From Pelagibacteraceae bacterium AG-390-A02 (GTDB lineage: Bacteria; Pseudomonadota; Alphaproteobacteria; Pelagibacterales; Pelagibacteraceae): 36,146 bases of DNA. Where the stretch lies: assembly GCA_003278165.1 (NCBI GenBank), contig QCGU01000011.1, forward strand, positions 1 to 36,146, written 5' to 3'. A model generated the notes under the pieces. It was not told the origin of the DNA and searched no databases. It worked only from the letters and a program-made list of their open reading frames with translations. The position numbers and the translations under genes were made by a program. Each line of letters opens with the position of its first letter. Position 1 is the stretch's first letter. This document shows, in pieces, positions 16,067-24,018 of the stretch.

Positions 16067-17149
16067 ATGGAAAAAATTAAATATGGAATAATTGGAGCTG
16101 GCACGATGGCTCGAGAACATATTTTAAATTTATCTTTGATAGATGAAGCTGAAGTAGTTGCTCTTTCAGATCCTCACGAAGAGTCTTTGAAACAGTGCCA
16201 AGAATTACTCAAATCAGAAGTTGTTTGCTTTAAAAATCATCAAGACCTGATCAAAGAAAATTTAGTTGATGTTTATATAATTTCGTCTCCTAATTTTACT
16301 CATATTCAAATTTTAAAAGATGTAATTAAAACTAAGAAACATATATTGGTTGAAAAACCCTTGTGCACTAAGACAAAAGATTGTTTAGAAATAGAAAAAC
16401 TTACTAAAAATTACCCTTCAGTTTTTTGGATTGCAATGGAATATAGGTATATGCCTCCTGTTTCAAAATTTATCAAAGAAATTCACAACAAAACAATTGG
16501 TGATCTAAAAACATTAACAATAAGAGAACACAGATTTCCTTTTCTAAAAAAAGTAAATGATTGGAATAGATTTGAAAAAAATACTGGAGGAACTTTAGTT
16601 GAAAAGTGTTGTCATTTTTTTGATTTGATGAGATTTATTGTTAAGAGTGAACCTGTAAGTGTTTATGCAAGTGGGGGACAAGATGTAAATCATTTAGATG
16701 AAGAGTATGATGGGAAAAAACCAGATATTATTGATAATGCTTACGTAATTGTTAATTTTGAGAATGGATCAAGAAGTATGCTTGAGCTTTGTATGTTTGC
16801 TGAAAATTCTGAAATGCAAGAAGAGTTAACTGCAACAGGAAATATTGGTAAAATTGAAACTTCAGTTCCTTCAAACGAGTCTGGAAAAACTACTTCTGAT
16901 GTAAGAATTGGTATGAGAGATGGAAAAATAAAACAAGAAAGTGTTAGTGTAGATCCAAAAATACTTGAAGCAGGACATCATCATGGTTCAACTTATTATG
17001 AGCATTTAGCCTTTATAAATGCAGTAAAAAATAAATTAAAGCCAGAGGTATCTTTGAATGATGGATTAATTGCAGTTGCTGTTGGAGAAGCTGCTGAGAC
17101 ATCAATTAAACTTGGGAGAGTAGTTAAATTAAACGAGATAATTACTTAA
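16067..17149 (+). CDS. Gfo/Idh/MocA family oxidoreductase
   Basis: A 360-residue NAD(P)-dependent oxidoreductase. The Rossmann motif is GAGTMA (10-15) and the conserved EKP signature is at residues 96-98 (LVEKPL). GGTLVEKCCHFFDLMRF near 175-190 corresponds to the catalytic-histidine block of the C-terminal domain. It resembles proteins that oxidise inositols or sugars, but the block differs from IolG (no IHDFD), so the substrate is open. It lies 31 bp after the di-haem gene on the same strand and overlaps the tail of the convergent dehydrogenase by eight bases. Confidence 0.85.
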   Translation: MEKIKYGIIGAGTMAREHILNLSLIDEAEVVALSDPHEESLKQCQELLKSEVVCFKNHQDLIKENLVDVYIISSPNFTHIQILKDVIKTKKHILVEKPLCTKTKDCLEIEKLTKNYPSVFWIAMEYRYMPPVSKFIKEIHNKTIGDLKTLTIREHRFPFLKKVNDWNRFEKNTGGTLVEKCCHFFDLMRFIVKSEPVSVYASGGQDVNHLDEEYDGKKPDIIDNAYVIVNFENGSRSMLELCMFAENSEMQEELTATGNIGKIETSVPSNESGKTTSDVRIGMRDGKIKQESVSVDPKILEAGHHHGSTYYEHLAFINAVKNKLKPEVSLNDGLIAVAVGEAAETSIKLGRVVKLNEIIT

Positions 17150-18062
17150 AAAAATCTATCGCCTTTTTAACTATAAAATTACTAACTCTTATATTTGACT
17201 CTGTTGTTACACCTGAAATATGAGGAGTTAAAATACAATTCATTTCAGAAGTTATTCTTTCGTATAAATCTTTTTTAATAGGTTCATTTTCAAACACATC
17301 TAATGCAAATCCTGAAATTATATTTTGATTATAAGCATCTATAAGATCATTCTCATTTACAACACTACCTCTAGAAGTATTAATTATTATTGGCTGTTTT
17401 TGCATTTTATAGAATGAAGACTTGTTGATTAAATTTTTAGTCTCTTCTGTTAATGGTAAGTGCAAAGAAATAATATCTGCATTTTTAAATACATCTTCTA
17501 ATGAAGATAATTTATAATTTTTTTCATTATCATCTAATTTTTTAATGTAAGGATCATAAGCCAAAATATTTAGGCCATTTTTCAAACTATAGTCAGCTAC
17601 CTTTCTACCGATTGTACCAAAACCTACTATTCCAATACACTTTCCATTTATTTCAGCGGATTTAATTGTTGTTCTAGGCCAATCACCTTTGATCGTTCCA
17701 TGATGAAACATAGGAATTTTTTTTATTAAAGACATCGAGGATGAAATCACATACTCAGCCACAGAGTCTGCGTTCATGCCAGTTGCAGGTTGGACATGAA
17801 TATTTTTGGTTTTACAAAATTCAGTATTAATGTTGTCTAAACCAACACCCAATCTTCCTATAAATTTTAAATTATTAGCATTAGATAAAATATCTTTATT
17901 TACTTGAGTTTTATTTCTGACAATTAAACCATCATAATCTTTAATGATTTCTTTAAGTTCTTCTTTTTTTTCCCAAAGCTTTTCATCAAATTTGATTTCA
18001 AAAGTATTATTTAATTCGTCTAAACTATTCTTATTAATAAATTCAGTTATTAAAATTTTCAT
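17142..18062 (-). CDS. D-2-hydroxyacid dehydrogenase, second paralogue
   Basis: A 306-residue D-isomer 2-hydroxyacid dehydrogenase. The nucleotide motif is GFGTIG (147-152) and the catalytic Arg-Glu-His are R231 in NTSRGS, E260 in FENEP and H281 in LTPHISG. It is only distantly similar to the paralogue at 10082. It is the last gene of a minus-strand group (PanE-like, 2OG oxygenase, PhyH, this gene) and follows the PhyH gene by 12 bp. A glyoxylate/hydroxypyruvate- or branched-oxoacid-reductase activity is possible. Context suggests it handles a hydroxyacid made by the preceding oxygenases. Confidence 0.87.
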   Translation of the reverse strand: MKILITEFINKNSLDELNNTFEIKFDEKLWEKKEELKEIIKDYDGLIVRNKTQVNKDILSNANNLKFIGRLGVGLDNINTEFCKTKNIHVQPATGMNADSVAEYVISSSMSLIKKIPMFHHGTIKGDWPRTTIKSAEINGKCIGIVGFGTIGRKVADYSLKNGLNILAYDPYIKKLDDNEKNYKLSSLEDVFKNADIISLHLPLTEETKNLINKSSFYKMQKQPIIINTSRGSVVNENDLIDAYNQNIISGFALDVFENEPIKKDLYERITSEMNCILTPHISGVTTESNIRVSNFIVKKAIDFFK

Positions 18063-18074
18063 AATAAATTTTTT

Positions 18075-19058
18075 TTATAATAATTTTGAAAGATCTCTTT
18101 TATTTGTTTTAAAAGTAGGAAGAGGATATTTAAAAGCGTATTTACGAGGGATACACTTTTCTTTTGCTTTTTCCCAAAGAGCCAACCATTGTTTAAAATT
18201 CTGAATTTTAAGGTTTTTTTTATTTTTACTTCTTACATAGAAATTTGGTAACGGATCTCTTCCAGAAGGTTGGCCGGCTACGTTATATCTAAGGTCTGCA
18301 CTTATTCTAAAATCATTTGATCTGTTAGGCAGAGAACAATGAATTGAATGTTTGTGTAAAAGAATTACATCCCCAACATTTGCTTCTAAGTGAATATGCT
18401 TCATTTCATCTAGTAATTTACTGTCTTTAATTTCTACTTGACCTCTATAACCAGCAATATGATTTAATAATCCCATTTTATTAATTTTCTTAACAGTAAT
18501 CATGCACCCATTTTTTTTTGTAGTTTTTGTAAAAGGTATCCATACAGTAACCATGTCAGTTAATTTTTGTCCTTTAGTATTAAGAACAGCAGCATCCTGA
18601 TGCCAAGGTGTTCTTCCACTTAAACCATCAAATACCGAACCTTTTGGTAATTTTTTTTCAGGTTGTTTAATTCTAGTATTTTGCACAGGATTAGACATGA
18701 TTTCTTTTCCTAAAATTTTTTCAACAACATCTAAAATGTTTTTATTAGTAATCAAATTCCATAAAGATTGAGTAGCAAAATAATCACTGTCTTTCTTAAC
18801 GTGATCTCTTGGTAATCTCGTATTAAAATATTGATCTAAATCATCAATTTTTAATTTTGATATATATGAATATTTTTTTTTAAAATCTAAATTAAGAACT
18901 TTTTTTACATCCTTTTTTTTTGCAAATTTTTGGATTAAGCAATCCATTACAAATTCCATGTCATTAAGGATTGGCTTTAAATCTCTTTGATAGTTAAGAA
19001 CATTTTTTACTCTCAAATACCCTTGTTCAAATAATTTCTTTTGTAGATTATTTGCCAT
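18075..19058 (-). CDS. Phytanoyl-CoA dioxygenase (PhyH) family protein
   Basis: A 327-residue 2-oxoglutarate/Fe(II) dioxygenase of the PhyH family. The facial triad is H153 and D155 in TPWHQDAAV plus distal H240 in HKHSIHCSLPN, with R251 in FRISADLRYN as the 2-oxoglutarate ligand. Bacterial relatives hydroxylate amino acids, ectoine, quaternary amines, phosphonates and lipids, so the family alone does not give a substrate. It is third in the minus operon and follows the other oxygenase gene after 31 bp. Two unrelated 2OG enzymes in series suggest successive hydroxylations, but this is inference. Confidence 0.85.
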   Translation of the reverse strand: MANNLQKKLFEQGYLRVKNVLNYQRDLKPILNDMEFVMDCLIQKFAKKKDVKKVLNLDFKKKYSYISKLKIDDLDQYFNTRLPRDHVKKDSDYFATQSLWNLITNKNILDVVEKILGKEIMSNPVQNTRIKQPEKKLPKGSVFDGLSGRTPWHQDAAVLNTKGQKLTDMVTVWIPFTKTTKKNGCMITVKKINKMGLLNHIAGYRGQVEIKDSKLLDEMKHIHLEANVGDVILLHKHSIHCSLPNRSNDFRISADLRYNVAGQPSGRDPLPNFYVRSKNKKNLKIQNFKQWLALWEKAKEKCIPRKYAFKYPLPTFKTNKRDLSKLL

Positions 19059-19089
19059 TAATAGAACCTAGTAGAATTTATTAACAATA

Positions 19090-19959
19090 TCAATTCTTAG
19101 GAGCGGTTGTTAAATAGTTTGCATCATGAAAAGAAGTTAACATTCTTTTTTTGGTACTGATGATGTGCGGATAGTAAGCTGTTCCTTTATAATTCCAAAT
19201 AACCGGTTTATTTAAAGCATAACTTCCATAAATAAAAAATCTTTTTGGACAGTTTTTTTCTATAAAACGCTTAACCCCATGATAAGAATTTGGTGTAGAT
19301 TGAAAAAACACCACTGTTCCTTTCTTTGGGGTGAATGCTTTGACAACTTCCAATTCACTAATTTTTGGAAATCTTCTGAAACTTTTTCTTAAATTTTTCT
19401 TAGACTTTTTTCTATAAATTGTTAGTGATCCTCCATTTTTTTTTGGAATATCAGTTAGATAAATTAAGAAATTGTACAACCTTGTGATGTCATCTCTATG
19501 AGGACGCAATCTGTATCCTCCCTTAGAAACTGAAAAATCAATATCCAAATTAACTTTTGGGTTAGTATAATTGTTTCCTAATAATTTTTTTAATTCACTT
19601 GAATTTAATTTCTTTTTAATAGTAAATTTTTTTTGATTAAATATTTTTGGCTTGTGACTATTTATCCAAGATCCATCTTTAAAATTTTTAGAAAAAAGAT
19701 TTTCAATTTTTTTATAAAATGTTTTGCTATTAAAAAGTTTGAAGAGTTTTGCAGAATTATTTGAAGATTTAATATAGTTATTAAAATTTTTTGACCCTTT
19801 GTTAATTCTTCTTCGACCACCCATAATCATGTCGTCAAAAGCTTTAGATTTACTAATCTCATCAATTAATAAATTGCATGTATTCTTTTCAACAACTTTG
19901 TCTCCGACTAGTACAGGAAAATTACTTTTAATTTTTTTTAATCGATTAATTTTAAGCAT
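19090..19959 (-). CDS. 2OG-Fe(II) oxygenase superfamily protein
   Basis: A basic, lysine-rich 289-residue protein whose middle carries a prolyl-hydroxylase-like 2OG oxygenase core. H154 and D156 occur in LRPHRDDITR and distal H227 in NSYHGVKRF; R240 in KRFFIYGSY is the probable cofactor-binding arginine. The LRPHRDDITRLYNFLIYLT arrangement resembles small-molecule or sugar-linked 2OG oxygenases in cell-surface gene clusters. The start shares one base with the stop of the PanE-like gene (TAATG), so it is coupled to it. The N-terminal 110 residues match nothing I recognise. Confidence 0.78.
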   Translation of the reverse strand: MLKINRLKKIKSNFPVLVGDKVVEKNTCNLLIDEISKSKAFDDMIMGGRRRINKGSKNFNNYIKSSNNSAKLFKLFNSKTFYKKIENLFSKNFKDGSWINSHKPKIFNQKKFTIKKKLNSSELKKLLGNNYTNPKVNLDIDFSVSKGGYRLRPHRDDITRLYNFLIYLTDIPKKNGGSLTIYRKKSKKNLRKSFRRFPKISELEVVKAFTPKKGTVVFFQSTPNSYHGVKRFIEKNCPKRFFIYGSYALNKPVIWNYKGTAYYPHIISTKKRMLTSFHDANYLTTAPKN

Positions 19960-20903
19960 TAACTATACATACCTTCTTTCACCTTAATCATTTTATACAT
20001 CAGGTCATTTAAAGGCGTTTTTACTCCATGTTTTTTTCCAATTTTAGATACAGCACCACTTATAAAATCAATTTCTGTTTTTCTTTTGTATTGAACATCA
20101 AAAGCCATTGAAGATTTATTAGTTTGCATCGAATCTACAATTTTATTGAACATAAATAGACACTCATCCTCAGAAACATTAACCCCATCAGCAAGCGCCA
20201 CTTCTCTTGTCTCTAAAATTATTTCTTTACCAAGTCCTCTCGAAACATCATTGGCTTTATTATTTACATATAGATCGGTGTGATGTAGATCAAATATAGC
20301 TGAAAGAGGACCAATTGCTGTTAGGGCAAAAAGTTTCATCCATTTTCTTTTTTTCACATCTTCAGCTGCAATCATTTCTAAATTGTGTGCAGTAAAAGTG
20401 TCAGCTATTTCAGTAATTCTTTCTGTTATTCCTCCTTCATATTCACCAATCCATGAAGGTAATGCACCATGGTTCATTATATGACCTGGTCCTAAAATAT
20501 TTGAAGCCTGTGTTGTTGTTCCACCGATTACTTTTTCATTTCCAACGATATTTTGAATTATTGCCTCATGACCAATACCATTTTGAAAAGACATGAAGAC
20601 TGTTTTTTCGCCAATAATATTTTTAATGCTATTTAGTGCTGGTTCTAATGCAGTTGCTTTACACATAACAATCACGGCATCCATTTTATCTAACGAAGAT
20701 GGATCCGAAGTAGCTTTAACTTTAATTATACGATCTCCACCATGACCATCCATTTTTAAACCATCTTTGTTAATTGCATCAACATGTTCTTCCCAAACAT
20801 CAATTAAAGTTACATTTAATCCTTTTTCAGCCAGCAATCCTCCAAACAGGCATCCCATAGCACCTGCACCTAATACAGCTACTTTTAAATCTTTATTTAT
20901 CAT
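19959..20903 (-). CDS. PanE/ApbA-like 2-dehydropantoate 2-reductase family protein
   Basis: A 314-residue NADPH-dependent ketoacid reductase of the PanE (ketopantoate reductase) family. It has N-terminal GAGAMG (12-17), FQNGIG with N108, and a C-terminal helical domain. The catalytic Lys appears as K190 in KWMKLFALTAIGPLSAIF. In E. coli PanE the corresponding stretch carries two substrate-binding asparagines; here those positions read L194 and G198. The enzyme may thus act on a ketoacid other than ketopantoate. It is the first gene of the minus operon with two 2OG oxygenases and a hydroxyacid dehydrogenase, and is divergent from the DUF1907 gene. Residue equivalences are by eye. Confidence 0.85.
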   Translation of the reverse strand: MINKDLKVAVLGAGAMGCLFGGLLAEKGLNVTLIDVWEEHVDAINKDGLKMDGHGGDRIIKVKATSDPSSLDKMDAVIVMCKATALEPALNSIKNIIGEKTVFMSFQNGIGHEAIIQNIVGNEKVIGGTTTQASNILGPGHIMNHGALPSWIGEYEGGITERITEIADTFTAHNLEMIAAEDVKKRKWMKLFALTAIGPLSAIFDLHHTDLYVNNKANDVSRGLGKEIILETREVALADGVNVSEDECLFMFNKIVDSMQTNKSSMAFDVQYKRKTEIDFISGAVSKIGKKHGVKTPLNDLMYKMIKVKEGMYS

Positions 20904-20928
20904 CGTTACCTTTTTAAAATTATTTATG

Positions 20929-20956
20929 TATAGAAATTATATATATTATCTATAGA
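20929..20956. promoter_or_regulatory. Inverted repeat between the PanE-like and DUF1907 operons
   Basis: TATAGA (20929-20934) and TCTATA (20949-20954) are inverted 20 bp apart centre to centre, and the right arm is itself part of the palindrome TCTATAGA (20949-20956). It lies in the 87-bp gap between the two divergent operons. The MarR-like gene in the plus operon is the natural candidate binder. The sequence is AT-rich, so chance cannot be excluded. Confidence 0.35.
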
Positions 20957-20990
20957 CAATATGCAAAATAAATTATAGCTTATTTACATT

Positions 20991-21968
20991 ATGCAATTAA
21001 AAATAGAAAAGGGAACTTTCACAAATCATTCACTTGAAGATGTTGCAGATGCATTAAAAAAAGGTTTATCTAAAAATTTTAAAAATGTTGAAGTAGAAGT
21101 TGTGGACTGTCCTAATCTTCGAGAGTGGGATTGTCCATCTGAAGGAATAAGCGGTAATCAAAAAATAATAGATGTTGGTGGTGAGCCATACATGCATGAT
21201 CCTAATTTTATTGGTGCTGAATTTGATTACCAAGAAATTTCAAAAATGATTGGATCAGAAAAATCTTACGCTTTAGGTGCTGGATCAGGTGCAATGTCGT
21301 GTTTGGATGGTCATTGTGGAGAATTGGTAATTAATGAAAATTTAATTACAGATGAGTCTAGATCTATAATTGCAAGAGTGAGTCCTGATAAAAAATGTAT
21401 TGTTGAAAAATATAGTGCAAGAAAACATGGAGGACTTGGAAATATTTATTATACAGATGGTAAACAAGGTAAAGTAATAAGAATAAAAATCAAAGGAAGA
21501 TCAGGAGATCAAGGGTCACTCCCGCAAGCAATGAGGTCTTCATTATCAAGTAATTTAAATCTTAAAGAAAATGAACATATTGCTATTGCAGGTGTGTTTA
21601 GAATTTTAGAAGGAAAAGTAAGATCTCATGTTCAACCAGATTATAAAGACATCAAACATGAATACTATGATCCAAAACAAATGAAGTGTGTAAAAGATTT
21701 TCTTCAATTTTATGAACCAGTTGGTCCAAAATTACAATGTTATACAGTTCTTTGGACTGGAGATCCTACAGGAGGAGAACTGAATTTAAGAGAGTCAGGT
21801 GAACATACGCATTTTCATTCTTATGACGATGATAAAAATGCTGGTCATTATCATTTTGATGTAACACCAGATGAAATTGAATATGAGGGATATTTTAATA
21901 CAGCTTCAGAAGTGCATAGAGTAAATAACATTTATAAAGAGCTACTAAGCAAAAATATTATTGAATAG
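20991..21968 (+). CDS. DUF1907 (C11orf54/PTD012-like) protein
   Basis: A 325-residue protein matching the DUF1907 family. Near the start are CPNLREWDCPSEG and a DVGGEPYMHDP block (61-71). A glycine-rich GAGSGAMSCLDGHCGE follows (96-111). A C-terminal histidine cluster GEHTHFHSYDDDKNAGHYHFD gives H272, H274, H276, H286 and H288. The human homologue holds zinc with an HxH...H set in this position and is reported as an ester hydrolase. Bacterial members are little studied. It opens the plus operon with the MarR-like and PanB-like genes, 28 bp before the next gene. A hydrolase or isomerase step in the local pathway is possible. Confidence 0.8.
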   Translation: MQLKIEKGTFTNHSLEDVADALKKGLSKNFKNVEVEVVDCPNLREWDCPSEGISGNQKIIDVGGEPYMHDPNFIGAEFDYQEISKMIGSEKSYALGAGSGAMSCLDGHCGELVINENLITDESRSIIARVSPDKKCIVEKYSARKHGGLGNIYYTDGKQGKVIRIKIKGRSGDQGSLPQAMRSSLSSNLNLKENEHIAIAGVFRILEGKVRSHVQPDYKDIKHEYYDPKQMKCVKDFLQFYEPVGPKLQCYTVLWTGDPTGGELNLRESGEHTHFHSYDDDKNAGHYHFDVTPDEIEYEGYFNTASEVHRVNNIYKELLSKNIIE

Positions 21969-21996
21969 AAAACTTAATAAGTTTAAGTTTATTTAA

Positions 21997-22410
21997 ATGA
22001 AAAGACAGTTTAAGTATCCTAAAAATTTTGAAGAACAGAAGAGAATTCCAAAATTAACTCAAAAGAGGATTAAATTAGCTGAAATTTCTCTTGGAGATTT
22101 TGAGGGAAGGTTAGCAAATGATTTATTGAATTGGTTTTCTCTAACTCCTCAGCATTGGATCATGTTGCATATGGTGATGCTTGCTTATTATAAAAATAAA
22201 TCTATCACTAAAAATGAACTTTTAAGAGTTATAGAGAAATCTTATTTAACTTCTAATGTTTATATCGATACAGCAATCAAAAAGGGTTATTTTAGAATTA
22301 TCAGAAACGAAAAAGATAAAAGGTCAATTTTTATTTTGCCATCTGTTGTCACTATTAAGACTTTTGAGGAATTTATCGATCGAAGAGATATTCTTTATAG
22401 AGGTGTTTAA
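21997..22410 (+). CDS. MarR-like winged-helix regulator (putative)
   Basis: A 137-residue basic protein that looks like a winged-helix DNA-binding protein. A helix around FEGRLANDLLNWFSLTPQHW (34-53) is followed by SITKNELLRVIEKSYLTSNVYIDTAIKKGYF, the likely helix-turn-helix (69-100). A wing-like hairpin with NEKDKRSIF (103-111), resembling the DxRS segment of MarR wings, comes next. It sits between the DUF1907 and PanB-like genes and shares one base with the latter. Local regulation of the two divergent operons is plausible. The family assignment rests on the predicted layout, not on a strong motif. Confidence 0.55.
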   Translation: MKRQFKYPKNFEEQKRIPKLTQKRIKLAEISLGDFEGRLANDLLNWFSLTPQHWIMLHMVMLAYYKNKSITKNELLRVIEKSYLTSNVYIDTAIKKGYFRIIRNEKDKRSIFILPSVVTIKTFEEFIDRRDILYRGV

Positions 22411-23225
22411 TGAAGAATGTATACACATGGGCTGCAAAAGCAGCAAAAAGATCTACTACAGTAGGTGATTTAAAAGCGGCTAAAGGCAAAAAAAAATTTA
22501 CTCAAGTTACCGCAAATACTGTTGATGAAGCCGCTGCAGCAGAAAAAGCTGGCTTTGATATGATTATTGCTAACGCCAAAAATATTATTCCAGTAAGGGA
22601 AGGGTCTAAAAATCTTTTTTTGACCGCAGCTTTAGTTTTGAATGAATTTGTTACAGCAGATGACATCATGCGTGGAGCATTTAAAGCTTTAGAAAATGGT
22701 GCTGATGCTGTGATGACACCAAGAAGTATGGACATAGTAGAAATGTTAGCAAAAGAAGATGTTCCTGTGATGGGTCACTTAGGATTAGTTCCAAGAAAAT
22801 CTACTTGGATAGGTGGACTAAGAGCAGTAGGAAAAACTGCAAATGAGGCTTATGAGTTATTTAAAAAATTTAAAAGATTAGAAGATGCAGGAGCTTTTTC
22901 TGCTGAGTGTGAAGTAATACCTGAAAATGTAATGGGAGAAATTTCTAAACGAACAAATATTGTTACTGTCTCATTAGGATCTGGAAGAAATGCAGATGTG
23001 ATGTATTTATTTATGGAAGATATTTGTGGCGACACTGAAAATCCTCCAAGACACTCTAAAGCTTATGGAAATTTATTAAAACTTAGAAATGAAATTAAAG
23101 TTGAGAGAATTAAAGCACTTAAAGCATTTAAAAAAGATTCTATGACTGGAAAATTTCCAGGTAAGAAACAATCTTCTAATTTAGATAAAAATCAGTTTGA
23201 AGAATTTTTAAATCAACTTGATTAA
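22410..23225 (+). CDS. PanB-like protein with altered active site
   Basis: A 271-residue TIM-barrel protein resembling ketopantoate hydroxymethyltransferase (PanB) and the PEP mutase/isocitrate lyase superfamily. Shared features are GHLGLVPRKS (122-131), a GGLRAVGKT loop (135-142), EDAGAFSAECEVIP with the catalytic-type E166, and a GSGRNADVM block (190-198). The magnesium-binding aspartates of PanB are not seen: the GDS position reads NAKN (55-58) and the ADLP position reads TAAL (72-75). The substrate lysine is also absent (MTPRS, 102-106). It is therefore unlikely to make ketopantoate; it may be a different aldolase or lyase. It is translated from a start sharing one base with the regulator's stop and overlaps the convergent aldolase by four bases. 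Confidence 0.72.
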   Translation: MKNVYTWAAKAAKRSTTVGDLKAAKGKKKFTQVTANTVDEAAAAEKAGFDMIIANAKNIIPVREGSKNLFLTAALVLNEFVTADDIMRGAFKALENGADAVMTPRSMDIVEMLAKEDVPVMGHLGLVPRKSTWIGGLRAVGKTANEAYELFKKFKRLEDAGAFSAECEVIPENVMGEISKRTNIVTVSLGSGRNADVMYLFMEDICGDTENPPRHSKAYGNLLKLRNEIKVERIKALKAFKKDSMTGKFPGKKQSSNLDKNQFEEFLNQLD

Positions 23226-24016
23226 TAAGTGGCGTCGTTGTCTTTTTTAGACAAAGAACCTTTCATCTTATCTACAGTTGCTTTTGCACCAGCACTTAAA
23301 GCTCTTAAATCAGAGGCTATTGTTACAAAATCAAAACCTTTTTCAATCATCTTGGTTGCGTATTCAGTTGTACCATTGTGAATTCCAGCAAAAATATTAT
23401 TTTTCTTTGCATGCTCAAGAATTCTCAAAATTTCAGAGTAAGCTTTTGTTGTTTCAGCTCGATCAAATCCAGGTTTTTCACCAATTGCTAAACTTAAATC
23501 TGCAGGCCCAATATAAATACCATCAACACCTGGTGTAGACATTATTTCATCTAAATTTTCTAAAGATTCTTTTGTTTCTATCATTGCTAATTTAAGAATT
23601 TCTTCATTAGCGTGATCTGGATAATCTGGACCACCATAAATTAATCCTCTAACAGGACCAAAACTTCTATAGCCATCAGGTGGATACATACAAGCTTGAA
23701 CAAAATTTTCAGCTTCTTTTCTGTTACTTACCATTGGACAAATAATTCCATAGCAACCCGCGTCTAAAATTTTCATTATTTGACCTGGCTCATTCCAATT
23801 TACTCTAGCAAGTGGAGTTACGTCAGTTGTCGAAATTGTTTGAAGCATTGGAAGGGCATTACTGTAATCAACCAATCCATGTTGCATATCTATTGTTAGT
23901 GAGTCCCAACCTTGATGAGCCATTGCCTCTGCTGATGCAGTACTTGCAATTGCACACCAACCATTAATGACGGGTTTGCCGTCTTTCATCATTTGTTTTA
24001 TATTATTTTTTCTCAT
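23222..24016 (-). CDS. HpcH/HpaI-family aldolase
   Basis: A 264-residue class II aldolase of the HpaI/2-keto-3-deoxy-L-rhamnonate aldolase group, which splits 2-keto-3-deoxy acids into pyruvate and an aldehyde. Seen are the base in DMQHG (H46), R71 in ARVNW, metal ligand E147 in MIETKE, and GIYIGPADLSLAIG with D173. It lies two bases after the aldehyde dehydrogenase gene in one operon. The aldehyde it releases could therefore be oxidised directly. The usual DxEHG is DMQHG here, a common variant. The precise keto acid is unknown. Confidence 0.9.
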   Translation of the reverse strand: MRKNNIKQMMKDGKPVINGWCAIASTASAEAMAHQGWDSLTIDMQHGLVDYSNALPMLQTISTTDVTPLARVNWNEPGQIMKILDAGCYGIICPMVSNRKEAENFVQACMYPPDGYRSFGPVRGLIYGGPDYPDHANEEILKLAMIETKESLENLDEIMSTPGVDGIYIGPADLSLAIGEKPGFDRAETTKAYSEILRILEHAKKNNIFAGIHNGTTEYATKMIEKGFDFVTIASDLRALSAGAKATVDKMKGSLSKKDNDATY

Positions 24017-24018
24017 TT

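Noticed and set aside
20991-21968. DUF1907 gene as the missing IolB isomerase
   Set aside because: No cupin-type IolB pattern is seen; the histidine cluster and N-terminal motifs match DUF1907.
22410-23225. Canonical panB for pantothenate synthesis
   Set aside because: Key metal and substrate residues appear replaced, and no other pantothenate gene with intact motifs is adjacent.
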